DNA from: Chloroflexota bacterium
Lineage (GTDB): Bacteria; Chloroflexota; UBA6077
Direction: 5' to 3'
NCBI GenBank assembly: GCA_023380955.1
Contig: JAMCTB010000107.1
Coordinates: 1 to 23,627 of the forward strand
Length of the DNA: 23,627 nucleotides
In this document: positions 15,551 through 23,004 of the stretch, piece after piece
Layout: the number at the start of each line of letters is the position of its first letter
Position numbering within the stretch: the stretch's first letter is position 1
Position numbers and translations under genes: made by a program
The notes under the pieces: generated by a model
The model's database searches: none
Told to the model about the DNA's origin: nothing
What the model saw: only the letters and a program-made list of their open reading frames with translations

Positions 15551-16546
15551 TCAGTTGGTGAACTCCTGGCTGAACATGCTGCCGCGGAACTCGCTCTTGA
15601 TGATCCCGATCCCCACCTTGCGGAACTCCGGGCGCAGGATGTTGGCCCTGTGGCCGGGGCTGTTCATCAGCCCCTCGTGGGCGATCTGGACGTTGGGGGC
15701 GTAGGCCAGGTTCTCCCCCGCCACCCCGAAGTGGATCTCCGCCTGCCTCATCCGGTCGAAGGGGGTTCCCGACACCGGCGAGTTGTGGGCGAAGTAGCCC
15801 AGCTGGAACATCTCCTGGCTGTGAGCTCGGGCCACCTTCCGCAGCTCCTCGTCCATCTCAAGCGGCTTCAGACCCGCCTTCTCCCGCTCGTCGTTGACCA
15901 ACCGGAGCATCACCTCCTCGGCCGCCGGGTCCGGCTCCAGCCTCCCCAGCAGGCCGAAGTTCAGCTTCATCCCCTCCTCGGTCTGGGGAGGGGTCAGGAA
16001 GGCCAGTCCGTCGTTCAGCTCCCGCCCCATCAGCGATTCCAAACCGGGGGCGGCATCCACCGCGGCCACCACCAGCCGGCTGGCCAGGTTGGAGCGCTCG
16101 ACGGCGGCCGAGAGCTGGGGGACCAGGGGGAAGAGGGCGAAGGGGAGCAGGGCAAGGGTGGCGAAGATCAGCCCCTTGATGGCTCCCGGGACGGCGCCCA
16201 GGGCCCGGTCCGCCAGGGCGACGGGGCCCAGAAATATCGTGAAGGGCCGGCTGAAGTGGGAGAACAGGTTGACGATGGCCGAGTAGATCAGCTGAGCCAC
16301 CGCCACCAGCAGCAGGAAGGCCCCAAGGGTCGCGATGGCCGAGGGGATCTGCACCAGCCCGAGGATCCCGGTGGAGAGCTGGCGGTAGCCGAGGACGCCC
16401 GCCCCCAGGGAGACGATCATCCCCAGGAGGTCCAGGGCGCCCATGACGAAGCCCCGCTGGATCCCCAAGGCGACGTAGACCGCCAGGATCAGCAGGATCA
16501 CCCAGTCGACCCAGTTCAGTTGCTGCAGGAGTTGCGGCATTTGCAT
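15551..16546 (-). CDS. CvpA-like membrane protein fused to a CAP/SCP domain
   Basis: About 331 residues in two parts. Residues 10-145 contain four hydrophobic segments and the CvpA (colicin V production) start WVDWVILLILAVYVALGIQRG. Residues 205-331 form a CAP/SCP (PR-1-like, YkwD) domain with ARAHSQEM, YFAH (H254), GENLAY (E278) and MNSPGHRANIL (H299), the conserved cleft residues. The C-terminal domain is probably extracytoplasmic. ATG 16546 is the likely start; ATG 16540 is two codons further in, and the upstream frame (to 16636) lacks a hydrophobic or conserved extension. No clear ribosome binding site is seen. The gene stands alone on the minus strand; function is unknown. Confidence 0.85.
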   Translation of the reverse strand: MQMPQLLQQLNWVDWVILLILAVYVALGIQRGFVMGALDLLGMIVSLGAGVLGYRQLSTGILGLVQIPSAIATLGAFLLLVAVAQLIYSAIVNLFSHFSRPFTIFLGPVALADRALGAVPGAIKGLIFATLALLPFALFPLVPQLSAAVERSNLASRLVVAAVDAAPGLESLMGRELNDGLAFLTPPQTEEGMKLNFGLLGRLEPDPAAEEVMLRLVNDEREKAGLKPLEMDEELRKVARAHSQEMFQLGYFAHNSPVSGTPFDRMRQAEIHFGVAGENLAYAPNVQIAHEGLMNSPGHRANILRPEFRKVGIGIIKSEFRGSMFSQEFTN

Positions 16547-16660
16547 GGGCTGATTGTGCCGCAAAAGGGCCGGGTCTGGCAAGCCATCCCCCGATTCCCC
16601 GCAGGGCCTTTTAGTTTTCCGGTGCCAAACCCACAAAGTGCAGCGTCAAGGCCACGGCCG

Positions 16661-16730
16661 TGTCATTCTGAGCGCAGCGAAGAATCTCTGCACATGTGCG
16701 TGGAGACCCTTCGCTACGCTCAGGGTGACA
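16661..16730. repeat. Palindromic intergenic repeat, family A (copy 2)
   Basis: TGTCATTCTGAGCGCAGCGA at the left end is mirrored by TTCGCTACGCTCAGGGTGACA-type sequence ending at 16730. It matches the element at 685-777 and lies between divergent genes. Confidence 0.75.
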
Positions 16731-16756
16731 ACTAAAAGACCCTGCGATTCCCCGCA

Positions 16757-16765
16757 TGCTATAAT
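16757..16765 (+). promoter_or_regulatory. Extended -10 promoter of the lsrF-like operon
   Basis: TGCTATAAT is a perfect extended -10 (TGnTATAAT), predicting transcription from about 16772 and a leader of roughly 55 bases. No -35 at proper spacing is visible. Confidence 0.6.
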
Positions 16766-16827
16766 GGCCCTCCGATTTTCGTGAACTTCACCCCGCAACT
16801 TCACCACAGTGATTGAGGAGCGTACCG

Positions 16828-17622
16828 ATGGATTGGGGCAAGCAGAACCGCATGGCGCGCATCATCAAACCCGGCACGGGGCGGGCCGTCTGGCTCGCCG
16901 TGGACCATGGGTACTTCCTCGGTCCCACCCGAAGGCTGGAGGTGCCGCGAAGGACCATCGACCCCCTCCTCCCGTACTGTGACGCGCTCTTCGTGACGCG
17001 CGGGGTACTGCGCACCTCGGTGGACCCGACCACCAACACCTCCATCGTGCTGCGGGTGTCCGGGGGGTCCTCCGTCGTTGGAAAGGACCTGTCCGACGAG
17101 GGGATCACCACCTCGATGAAAGAGGCCTTGCGGCTCAACGTGGAGGGCGTGGGGCTTTCAATCTTCGTGGGGAGCGAGTACGAGAGCCAGACCCTGAAGA
17201 ACCTGGCCACCCTGGTCAACGAGGCCGAAGAGTACGGGATCCCGGTCCTGGCCGTGACGGCGGTGGGGAAGGAGCTGGAGAAGCGGGACGCCCGCTTCCT
17301 CGCCCTCAGCTGCCGGATCGCCGCCGAGTTGGGCGCCAGCGTCGTGAAGAGCTACCACTGCGACGGTTTCGACAAGGTGGTGGAGGGATGTCCGGTGCCG
17401 ATCGTGATCGCCGGCGGACCGAAGCTGGAGACCGAGATGGACGTCTTCCAGATCACCTACCAGGCGATCCAGCAGGGGGCCGTAGGGGTGGACATGGGCC
17501 GCAACATCTGGCAGAACGACTTCCCCGTGGCGATGGTCGAGGCCATCCGCGCCGTCGTTCACGAGAACGCCACGCCCCAGGTGGCGCTGGAGCTGTACCA
17601 GGACGTCAAGAATAGGGGATAG
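16828..17622 (+). CDS. LsrF-like class I aldolase/thiolase (DhnA family)
   Basis: A 264-residue TIM-barrel enzyme. MDWGKQNRMARIIKPGTGRA, AVDHGYFLGPT, VTRGVLRTSV, FVGSEYESQTLKNL, GCPVPIVIAGG and GVDMGRNIWQNDFPVAM follow E. coli LsrF almost segment by segment from my memory of that protein. LsrF transfers an acetyl group from the phosphorylated AI-2 breakdown product to CoA. K174 in SVVKSYH is the Schiff-base lysine. It lacks about 28 N-terminal residues of E. coli LsrF. No lsr transporter, kinase or regulator is nearby, so the true substrate may be another phosphorylated sugar. ATG 16828 has TGAGGAG (16814-16820) seven bases upstream. The dehydrogenase starts 18 bases after the stop. Confidence 0.85.
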   Translation: MDWGKQNRMARIIKPGTGRAVWLAVDHGYFLGPTRRLEVPRRTIDPLLPYCDALFVTRGVLRTSVDPTTNTSIVLRVSGGSSVVGKDLSDEGITTSMKEALRLNVEGVGLSIFVGSEYESQTLKNLATLVNEAEEYGIPVLAVTAVGKELEKRDARFLALSCRIAAELGASVVKSYHCDGFDKVVEGCPVPIVIAGGPKLETEMDVFQITYQAIQQGAVGVDMGRNIWQNDFPVAMVEAIRAVVHENATPQVALELYQDVKNRG

Positions 17623-17640
17623 GGGGGAGGTCGCCGAGAG

Positions 17641-18681
17641 GTGCGAGACACCCAGCGAGTCGCGGTGTACTACAACAACCGGGACGTCCGGATCGAAGAG
17701 AGGCCGGTGCCGAAGATCGGCCCCGGCGAGCTGCTGATGCGGGTCGAGGCCTGCGGCATCTGCGGCAGCGACGTCCTGGAGTGGTATCGGATCAAGAAGG
17801 CGCCCCTGGTGCTGGGCCACGAGCTGGCCGGGGTCGTGGAGGCCGTGGGCGAGGGCGTGACCCGCTACCAGGTGGGGGATCGCATCGCCGTGGCTCACCA
17901 CGTCCCCTGCAACAGCTGCTACCACTGCATGAGCGGCCACCCCACCATGTGCGAGACCCTTCTCCACCACACCAACATCGATCCGGGCGGCTTCGCGGAG
18001 TACTGCCGCGTCCCCGCCATCAACGTGGATCGAGGCGTCTTCAGGCTGCCCGACAGCCTCTCCTTCGAGGATGCCACCCTCGCCGAGCCCCTCGGCTGCG
18101 TCCTCAGGGGCCAGAGGATCGCTGGACTGAAGGCCGGCCAGAGCGTGCTGGTTCTGGGCAGCGGGATCGCGGGGCTGCTCCACGTGCTGGCCGCGCGGAC
18201 CCAGGGCGCCGCCTTCATCGCGGCCACCGACCTGCAGGAGCACCGGCTGGAGGCGGCCCGGCGGTTCGGCGCCGACCTGGCGATCCAGGCCAGGGACGAC
18301 GTGCCCGCCCGTCTGCGGGAGAAGCTGGGGCGGCTGGCCGACCTTGTCATCGTGAGCACCGGGGCGCAGGCCGTCGTCGCCCAGGCCCTGGCCTCGGTGG
18401 AGCGGGGCGGGACGGTGCTCTTCTTCGCCTCCACCGACCCGGGGGTGACCTCGCCGCTGTCCATCAACGACTTCTTCTGGCGTCGGGACACCACCCTCAC
18501 CACCACCTACGCGGCGGCGCCCGAGGACTACCAGCTGGCGCTGGATTTGATCGCGGCCGGCAGGGTGCAGGTGGGTCCCATGATCACCCACCGGGTGGAC
18601 ATGGCCAACGCGGCGAAAGGCTTCCAGATCGCGTCGGCGGGCCAGGACTGCATCAAGGTGGTCGTTCTGCCTCACGCGTAG
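17641..18681 (+). CDS. Zinc-dependent medium-chain alcohol/polyol dehydrogenase
   Basis: 346 residues of the MDR superfamily. Catalytic zinc ligands C41 (GICGSD), H60 and E61 (GHE) and a downstream E149 are present. The structural zinc site C90, C93, C96 and C104 is complete. The Rossmann motif GSGIAG is at 173-178, with an acidic residue (TDLQEHR) ending the second strand, suggesting NAD rather than NADP. Relatives include sorbitol, threonine and other sugar-alcohol dehydrogenases; no substrate is assigned. GTG 17641 has GGGAGG at 17625-17630. It lies 18 bases after the LsrF-like gene, so the two proteins probably act on consecutive intermediates. Confidence 0.9.
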   Translation: MRDTQRVAVYYNNRDVRIEERPVPKIGPGELLMRVEACGICGSDVLEWYRIKKAPLVLGHELAGVVEAVGEGVTRYQVGDRIAVAHHVPCNSCYHCMSGHPTMCETLLHHTNIDPGGFAEYCRVPAINVDRGVFRLPDSLSFEDATLAEPLGCVLRGQRIAGLKAGQSVLVLGSGIAGLLHVLAARTQGAAFIAATDLQEHRLEAARRFGADLAIQARDDVPARLREKLGRLADLVIVSTGAQAVVAQALASVERGGTVLFFASTDPGVTSPLSINDFFWRRDTTLTTTYAAAPEDYQLALDLIAAGRVQVGPMITHRVDMANAAKGFQIASAGQDCIKVVVLPHA

Positions 18682-18694
18682 GCGAGGGTTCTAT

Positions 18695-18763
18695 GTAGTA
18701 ACGGCTTCAGCCGTTCGTTCTCCTTCTCCCGACCGAGGGACGAACGACTGAAGTCGTTACTAC
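18695..18763. repeat. Double-hairpin palindromic repeat, family B (copy 2)
   Basis: Arms GTAGTAACGGCTTCAGCC (left, from 18695) and GACTGAAGTCGTTACTAC (right, to 18763) match the element at 2682-2749. In the left arm A-to-G and T-to-C changes occur together, so its internal hairpin AACGGCT-TC-AGCCGTT stays fully paired. It lies just after the dehydrogenase stop codon. Confidence 0.85.
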
Positions 18764-18802
18764 GGGACAGGCAGGCGGAGCGGGTGCCGGGCGGTGCTTT
18801 CC

Positions 18803-18831
18803 TTGACAGTGGCGATGGCCTTGGATATGCT
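18803..18831 (+). promoter_or_regulatory. Sigma-70 promoter of the T-box / valS transcript
   Basis: The -35 is a perfect TTGACA (18803-18808), with a 17-base spacer and TATGCT (18826-18831) as -10. Transcription should start near 18838, at the beginning of the T-box leader. Confidence 0.75.
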
Positions 18832-18837
18832 AAGTGT

Positions 18838-19087
18838 AGAGGCTGCGAACAAGAGGAGTAGGCGGGGACGGACCGAGAGAGAAGAGCGGCCATCGGCTGG
18901 AAGCCGCTCGCGGGATCGCTCGCCGAAGGTCGCTTGGGAGCCGGTGCGCTGAGCTGGTGCTGTTAGGCGCGCCCGGGGTACGCCCGTTACAGCGGAAGAG
19001 GATCGCTGCAGCCGCTCAGCCGTTGTGGCGGCCGAACCGAGGTGGTACCACGAAGGCTCCTTCGTCCTTTGGATGAAGGGGCTTTTT
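18838..19087 (+). promoter_or_regulatory. T-box riboswitch (valine tRNA-sensing leader of valS)
   Basis: The conserved T-box element AACCGAGGTGGTACCACG lies at 19035-19052. It pairs with the NCCA end of uncharged tRNA to form the antiterminator. A GAGTAGG loop-E-like motif near 18856 and a distal hairpin AGCGGC/GCCGCT around 18886-18907 fit Stem I. GAAGGTC at 18925-18931 offers GUC (18929-18931) as the specifier codon, agreeing with valine and with the gene downstream; this codon choice is by eye. The leader ends in the competing terminator at 19056-19087. Low valyl-tRNA charging should therefore raise valS expression. Confidence 0.85.
19056..19087 (+). terminator. T-box-controlled intrinsic terminator
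   Basis: GCTCCTTCGTCC (19056-19067), loop TTT, and GGATGAAGGGGC (19071-19082) form a 12-pair stem with two G-U pairs, followed by TTTTT (19083-19087). It is the alternative to the T-box antiterminator. Confidence 0.8.
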
Positions 19088-19115
19088 CCTTGTCGAGCCG
19101 AAGATGACGGGACAG

Positions 19116-19172
19116 CCCTCACCCCGTGGACCGGCCAGAGGGCAGGTCCACGCCTCTCCCAGGGGGAGAGGG
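19116..19172. repeat. Family D repeat between the T-box terminator and valS
   Basis: CCCTCACCCC at the left and CCTCTCCCAGGGGGAGAGGG at the right match the repeats at 1333-1478. The centre holds a separate hairpin, GTGGACC (19126-19132) with GGTCCAC (19145-19151). It lies in the valS 5' untranslated region downstream of the riboswitch. Confidence 0.6.
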
Positions 19173-19194
19173 AGGCGAGTATCGGAGGTAACAG

Positions 19195-22074
19195 TTGACC
19201 GAGCCGAACATTGCAGAGATGCCCAAGAGCTACGACCCGAAGCTGTACGAGGAGAGCTGGTACCGCTTCTGGGAGGGCCGTGGCTACTTCAAGCCCGAGA
19301 TCAATCCGAAGGGCAAGCCCTTCACCATCATCATGCCGCCGCCCAACATCACCGGCGAGCTGCACGTGGGCCACGCCCTCACCGCCTCCATCGAGGACAT
19401 CTTCATCCGGTGGCACCGAATGATGGGCGACGCGGCCCTCTGGCTGCCGGGAGAGGATAGCGCTGCCATCGCGGCCCAGAACGTGGTGGAGCGGGAGCTG
19501 GCCAAGGAGGGGCTCAGCCGCCACGACCTGGGGCGGAAGCGCTTCCTGGAGCGGATGTGGGAGTGGGCCGACAAGTACCGCCACATCATCGCCGATCAGC
19601 ACAAGCGGCTGGCGGCCTCCTGCGACTGGAGTCGCGAGCGGTTCACCATGGATCCAGGACCCTCCAGGGCCGTCCGGACCGCCTTCGTGCGGCTGTACGA
19701 GCGGGGTCTCATCTACAGGGGCAACCGGATCATCAACTGGTGCCCCCGCTGCTCCACCGCCCTTTCGGACCTGGAGGTGGTGCACAGCGAGGAGCAGGGC
19801 GACCTCACCTACGTCAAGTACCCGCTGGTCCCCGAGAAGCAGGGGGCCGAGCCGGAGTACCTGGTGGTGGCGACCACCCGGCCCGAGACGATCCTGGGCG
19901 ACACCGCCATCGCCGTCAACCCGGATGATCCCCGCTACAAGAAGATGGTGGGGCGGCAGGCGGTGGTGCCGGAGATCGGGCGTGTCATCCCCATCGTGGC
20001 CGACGAGGTGGTGGACCAGGCGTTCGGCTCCGGCGCCGTGAAGGTGACCCCGGGCCACGACCCGACGGACTTCGAGATCGGGCTGCGTCACGAGCTGCCG
20101 ATCGTGCTGGTGATCGGCACCGACGACCGGATGACCGACGCCGCGGGCAAGTTCGCCGGCATGCCGAAGCTGGAGGCGCGGAAGGCACTGGTGGCGGATC
20201 TGAAGGCGGAGGGGTTGATCCTGAAGGTGGAGCCGCTGCGCCACGCCGTGGGCCATTGCCAGCGATGCGGGACCGTGGCCGAGCCCCTGGTGATGGAGCA
20301 GTGGTTCGTGAGGATCAAGCCGCTGGCGGACCCGGCCATCGAGGCCGTGCGGGACGGCCGCACCCGGATCATCCCCGAGCGGTTCAGCAAGGTGTACTAC
20401 AACTGGATGGAGAACATCCGCGACTGGTGCATCTCGCGGCAGCTGTGGTGGGGCCACCGGATACCGGTGTACTACTGCGACGCCTGCAGCGAGGTGATCG
20501 CCTCGGTGGAGGAGCCGCAGCAGTGCGAGCGGTGCGGCGGCCCGCTGCGGCAGGATCCCGACGTGCTGGACACCTGGTTCTCCTCCGGCCTGTGGCCCAT
20601 CTCCACCCTGGGGTGGCCCGAGGAGACCGACGATCTACGGAAGTTCTACCCGACCTCGGTCATGGAGACGGGGTACGACATCCTGTTCTTCTGGGTCGCC
20701 AGGATGATGATGCAGTGCATGGGGATGACGGGGGAGATCCCCTTCCGGGACGTCTACCTCCACGGCCTCGTGCGGATCGGCGGCGAGAAGATGAGCAAGT
20801 CCAAGGGGAACGTGGTCAACCCCCTGGACGTGATCGACCAGTACGGCGCCGATGCCCTGCGCTTCGCCCTGGTGACCGGAACCACGCCGGGCAACGACTC
20901 GCAGATGTCCCTCGCCAAGATCGAGGCGAGCCGCAACTTCGCCAACAAGCTGTGGAACGCGGCCCGCTTCGTGGTGAGCAACCTGCCCGGAGGGTGGGAA
21001 TCGGGCGACCTCAGCGCGCCGCTTCCTCTGCCCGCGGGTCCCCACGCGACCGACGCCGATCGCTGGATCGTCAGCCGGCTGAACGGGGTGGCAAGCGACA
21101 CCCAGCGGCTGCTGGAGGCCTTCCAGCTGGGCGAGGCGGCCAGGGCCCTCCACGAGTTCATATGGAGCGAGTACTGCGACTGGTACATCGAGATCGCCAA
21201 GGTGCAGCTGCGGGAAGCGCAGCGAGACGGGGAGACGGGGCGACGGGGCGGCGGGGGGACGGACTCCCCTCTCCCTCTGGGAGAGGGTCAGGGTGAGGGC
21301 TCGAGCACCCAGAACCCAGAACCTAGAACCCAGAGCGACGACCCAGCACTCAGCACTCAGCACTCAGCACAGGGCGGGCGAGACGCCCGCGCTCCCGGCA
21401 CCCAGGACTCAGCACACGTTACGCGCCAGACCCTGGCCGCGGTGCTGGAGCGTTCCCTCCGGCTGCTGCACCCCTTCGCCCCCTTCGTGACCGAGGAGGT
21501 GTGGCAGAGCCTGATGGGCAGGCCGGCCGAGAAGCCCCAGCAGGGCGTGCCCGCCTCCCTCATGATCAGCCCCGGGCCTCCCGCCGGGGAGCGGGATCTG
21601 GAGACCGAGGGCCGGATGGAGCGGGTGATGGAGATCGTTCGCGGCATCCGGAACACCCGAGCCGAGAACGGAGTGGATCCGGCGAAGTTCGTGCCGGTGC
21701 TGCTGCTGGCACATGACTGGGCCGATCTGATGAGGTCCCAGGCGCCGGTGCTGACCGCCCTGGCGAGGGTTCAGCCCCTGGAGATCCGGGAGGGCGGCAG
21801 GCGGCCGAAGCGGGCCCTCACCCTGATCGCCGGCGGCGTCGAGGTGTACCTGCCGCTGGAGGGGCTGTTTGACGTGGAGCAGGAGATCTCCCGCCTCTCC
21901 AAGGAGATCGCCTCGACCGAGAGCGACGTCCGGCGGGGCGAGGCGCTGCTGACGAGGCCGGGCTTCCTGGAGAAGGCGCCGGCAGGGGTGGTGGCCAAGG
22001 AGCGGGAGAAGCTGGAGTCCCACCGTGACCGGCTGACCCGCCTCATGGAGCGGCTTGAGATGCTGAAGAGGTAG
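19195..22074 (+). CDS. valS: Valyl-tRNA synthetase, with a repeat-derived insertion
   Basis: A 959-residue class I synthetase that charges tRNA-Val. PPPNITGELHVGHAL holds HVGH at 57-60 and EKMSKSKGN holds KMSKS at 532-536. The editing domain (VATTRPETILGDTAIAV) lies between. The anticodon-binding helices and a C-terminal coiled coil (LFDVEQEISRLSKEIAS) complete the protein. TTG 19195 has GGAGG at 19184-19188 six bases upstream. Two oddities stand out. Residues about 678-742 are low-complexity and encoded by intergenic-type repeats. The usually conserved GTDHAGIATQ reads GEDSAAIAAQ at 86-95. Expression is controlled by the T-box leader upstream. Confidence 0.96.
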   Translation: MTEPNIAEMPKSYDPKLYEESWYRFWEGRGYFKPEINPKGKPFTIIMPPPNITGELHVGHALTASIEDIFIRWHRMMGDAALWLPGEDSAAIAAQNVVERELAKEGLSRHDLGRKRFLERMWEWADKYRHIIADQHKRLAASCDWSRERFTMDPGPSRAVRTAFVRLYERGLIYRGNRIINWCPRCSTALSDLEVVHSEEQGDLTYVKYPLVPEKQGAEPEYLVVATTRPETILGDTAIAVNPDDPRYKKMVGRQAVVPEIGRVIPIVADEVVDQAFGSGAVKVTPGHDPTDFEIGLRHELPIVLVIGTDDRMTDAAGKFAGMPKLEARKALVADLKAEGLILKVEPLRHAVGHCQRCGTVAEPLVMEQWFVRIKPLADPAIEAVRDGRTRIIPERFSKVYYNWMENIRDWCISRQLWWGHRIPVYYCDACSEVIASVEEPQQCERCGGPLRQDPDVLDTWFSSGLWPISTLGWPEETDDLRKFYPTSVMETGYDILFFWVARMMMQCMGMTGEIPFRDVYLHGLVRIGGEKMSKSKGNVVNPLDVIDQYGADALRFALVTGTTPGNDSQMSLAKIEASRNFANKLWNAARFVVSNLPGGWESGDLSAPLPLPAGPHATDADRWIVSRLNGVASDTQRLLEAFQLGEAARALHEFIWSEYCDWYIEIAKVQLREAQRDGETGRRGGGGTDSPLPLGEGQGEGSSTQNPEPRTQSDDPALSTQHSAQGGRDARAPGTQDSAHVTRQTLAAVLERSLRLLHPFAPFVTEEVWQSLMGRPAEKPQQGVPASLMISPGPPAGERDLETEGRMERVMEIVRGIRNTRAENGVDPAKFVPVLLLAHDWADLMRSQAPVLTALARVQPLEIREGGRRPKRALTLIAGGVEVYLPLEGLFDVEQEISRLSKEIASTESDVRRGEALLTRPGFLEKAPAGVVAKEREKLESHRDRLTRLMERLEMLKR
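21226..21420 (+). repeat. In-frame repeat block inside valS
   Basis: About 195 bases form a low-complexity insert. It contains a full family D repeat (21264-21302), three 7-base units AGAACCC/AGAACCT (21311-21331), nearly four copies of CAGCACT (21344-21370), and a GCGGGCGAGACGCCCGC hairpin (21374-21390). The frame stays open and the ValRS sequence resumes at VTRQTLAAVLERSLRLLHP. Confidence 0.8.
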
Positions 22075-22088
22075 ACCTAACCCCCCAT

Positions 22089-22113
22089 CCCCCTTCCCCA
22101 CCGGGGAAGGGGG
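22089..22113. terminator. Perfect hairpin between convergent valS and folD
   Basis: CCCCCTTCCCC (22089-22099), loop ACC, and GGGGAAGGGGG (22103-22113) form an 11-base perfect stem. It lies 14 bases after the valS stop and is placed to end transcription from both sides, though neither side has a long T-run. Confidence 0.6.
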
Positions 22114-22136
22114 CTTACTCCGGGGGCCGGGCTCTC

Positions 22137-22994
22137 TTACGGGCGGGTTACCAGTCGCTTGGCGGCCGTGAAGGTGTTGCGGAGCAGCACGGCGTTGGTG
22201 GTGGGGCCGGTGCCGCCGGGGACCGGGGTGATGGCGCTCGCCACCTCCTTCGCCGCCTCGAAATCCACGTCCCCCACCACCTTGCCCTCCACCACGTTGA
22301 TCCCGAAGTCCACCACCACGGCGCCGGGCTTCACCATGTCGGCGGTGATCATCTGAGGCTGGCCGATGGCGGCCACCAGGACGTCGGCGCGGCGGGTCAC
22401 CTCCCCCAGATTCCTGGTGCGGGAGTGGCACACGGTGACGGTGGCGTGTTCCTGGAGCAGCAGGAAGAACATCGGCTTGCCCACGATGTTGCTGCGGCCG
22501 ACGATCGCCGCCTCTTTCCCCTTCAGCTCGATGCCCGACCTCTTCAGTATCTCCAGCCCGCCCATGGGGGTGGCCGGGACGAAGGTGGGCCGCCCAAGGG
22601 CCAGCATGCCGGCGTTGTAGGGGTGGATGCCGTCCACGTCCTTGGCCGGCGACAGGACGGAGGTCACCATCTCCTGGTTGAGGTGGGGAGGCAGCGGCAT
22701 CTGGACGATGATCCCGTGGATCCGCTCGTCCTGGTCCAGCCCCACCAGCGCTCCTTTGAAGTCCGCCTCCGAGATCTGGACCGGCAGCTGGTGCAGCGTG
22801 CTCAGCATCTCCGCCCCCGGCGCCGGCCTGCCGATCCGCTTGACGTAGGCCGTGGCGGCGGGATCCTCGCCCACCTGGACGATGGCGATCTGGGGGGTGA
22901 TGCCGTACTCCTTCTTGAAGCCGGCGAGCTCCTCGGCCAGCTCCGCCCTGATCCGGTCCGCCACCGGTTGCCCCAGCAGCAGCTCTGCAGCCAT
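22137..22994 (-). CDS. folD: FolD-type methylenetetrahydrofolate dehydrogenase with altered cyclohydrolase site
   Basis: A 285-residue FolD homologue. FolD normally oxidises 5,10-methylene-THF to methenyl-THF and hydrolyses that to 10-formyl-THF. IVQMPLP (Q98), KDVDGIHPYN (D121), GRSNIVGKP and ITPVPGGTGPTT are all present. In the YxxxK motif, Y50 is kept but position 54, the catalytic lysine, is isoleucine (AYVKRIGRPAP). The spacing to the following LP is the same as in E. coli FolD, so this is a substitution and not a gap. I infer loss or weakening of cyclohydrolase activity with the dehydrogenase kept. ATG 22994 has GGAGG immediately upstream. It lies 10 bases after fchA, which could supply the missing step. 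Confidence 0.93.
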   Translation of the reverse strand: MAAELLLGQPVADRIRAELAEELAGFKKEYGITPQIAIVQVGEDPAATAYVKRIGRPAPGAEMLSTLHQLPVQISEADFKGALVGLDQDERIHGIIVQMPLPPHLNQEMVTSVLSPAKDVDGIHPYNAGMLALGRPTFVPATPMGGLEILKRSGIELKGKEAAIVGRSNIVGKPMFFLLLQEHATVTVCHSRTRNLGEVTRRADVLVAAIGQPQMITADMVKPGAVVVDFGINVVEGKVVGDVDFEAAKEVASAITPVPGGTGPTTNAVLLRNTFTAAKRLVTRP

Positions 22995-23004
22995 CGCTTC
23001 CTCC

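Noticed and set aside
15464..16735. Long plus-strand open frame opposite the CvpA-CAP gene
   Set aside because: Its translation is rich in H, Q, G and P with no domain, while the minus strand gives clear CvpA and CAP motifs. It is an antisense shadow of a GC-rich gene.
17158..18675. 505-codon minus-strand open frame across the LsrF-like and dehydrogenase genes
   Set aside because: It spans two recognisable plus-strand enzymes and their gap and has no recognisable motif; a high-GC shadow.
18760..20457. 565-codon minus-strand open frame opposite valS and the T-box
   Set aside because: It runs through the T-box leader and the ValRS catalytic domain and shows no domain of its own.
21311..21370. 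Tandem short repeats as a CRISPR array
   Set aside because: Units are 7 bases without spacers and lie inside an open valS frame.
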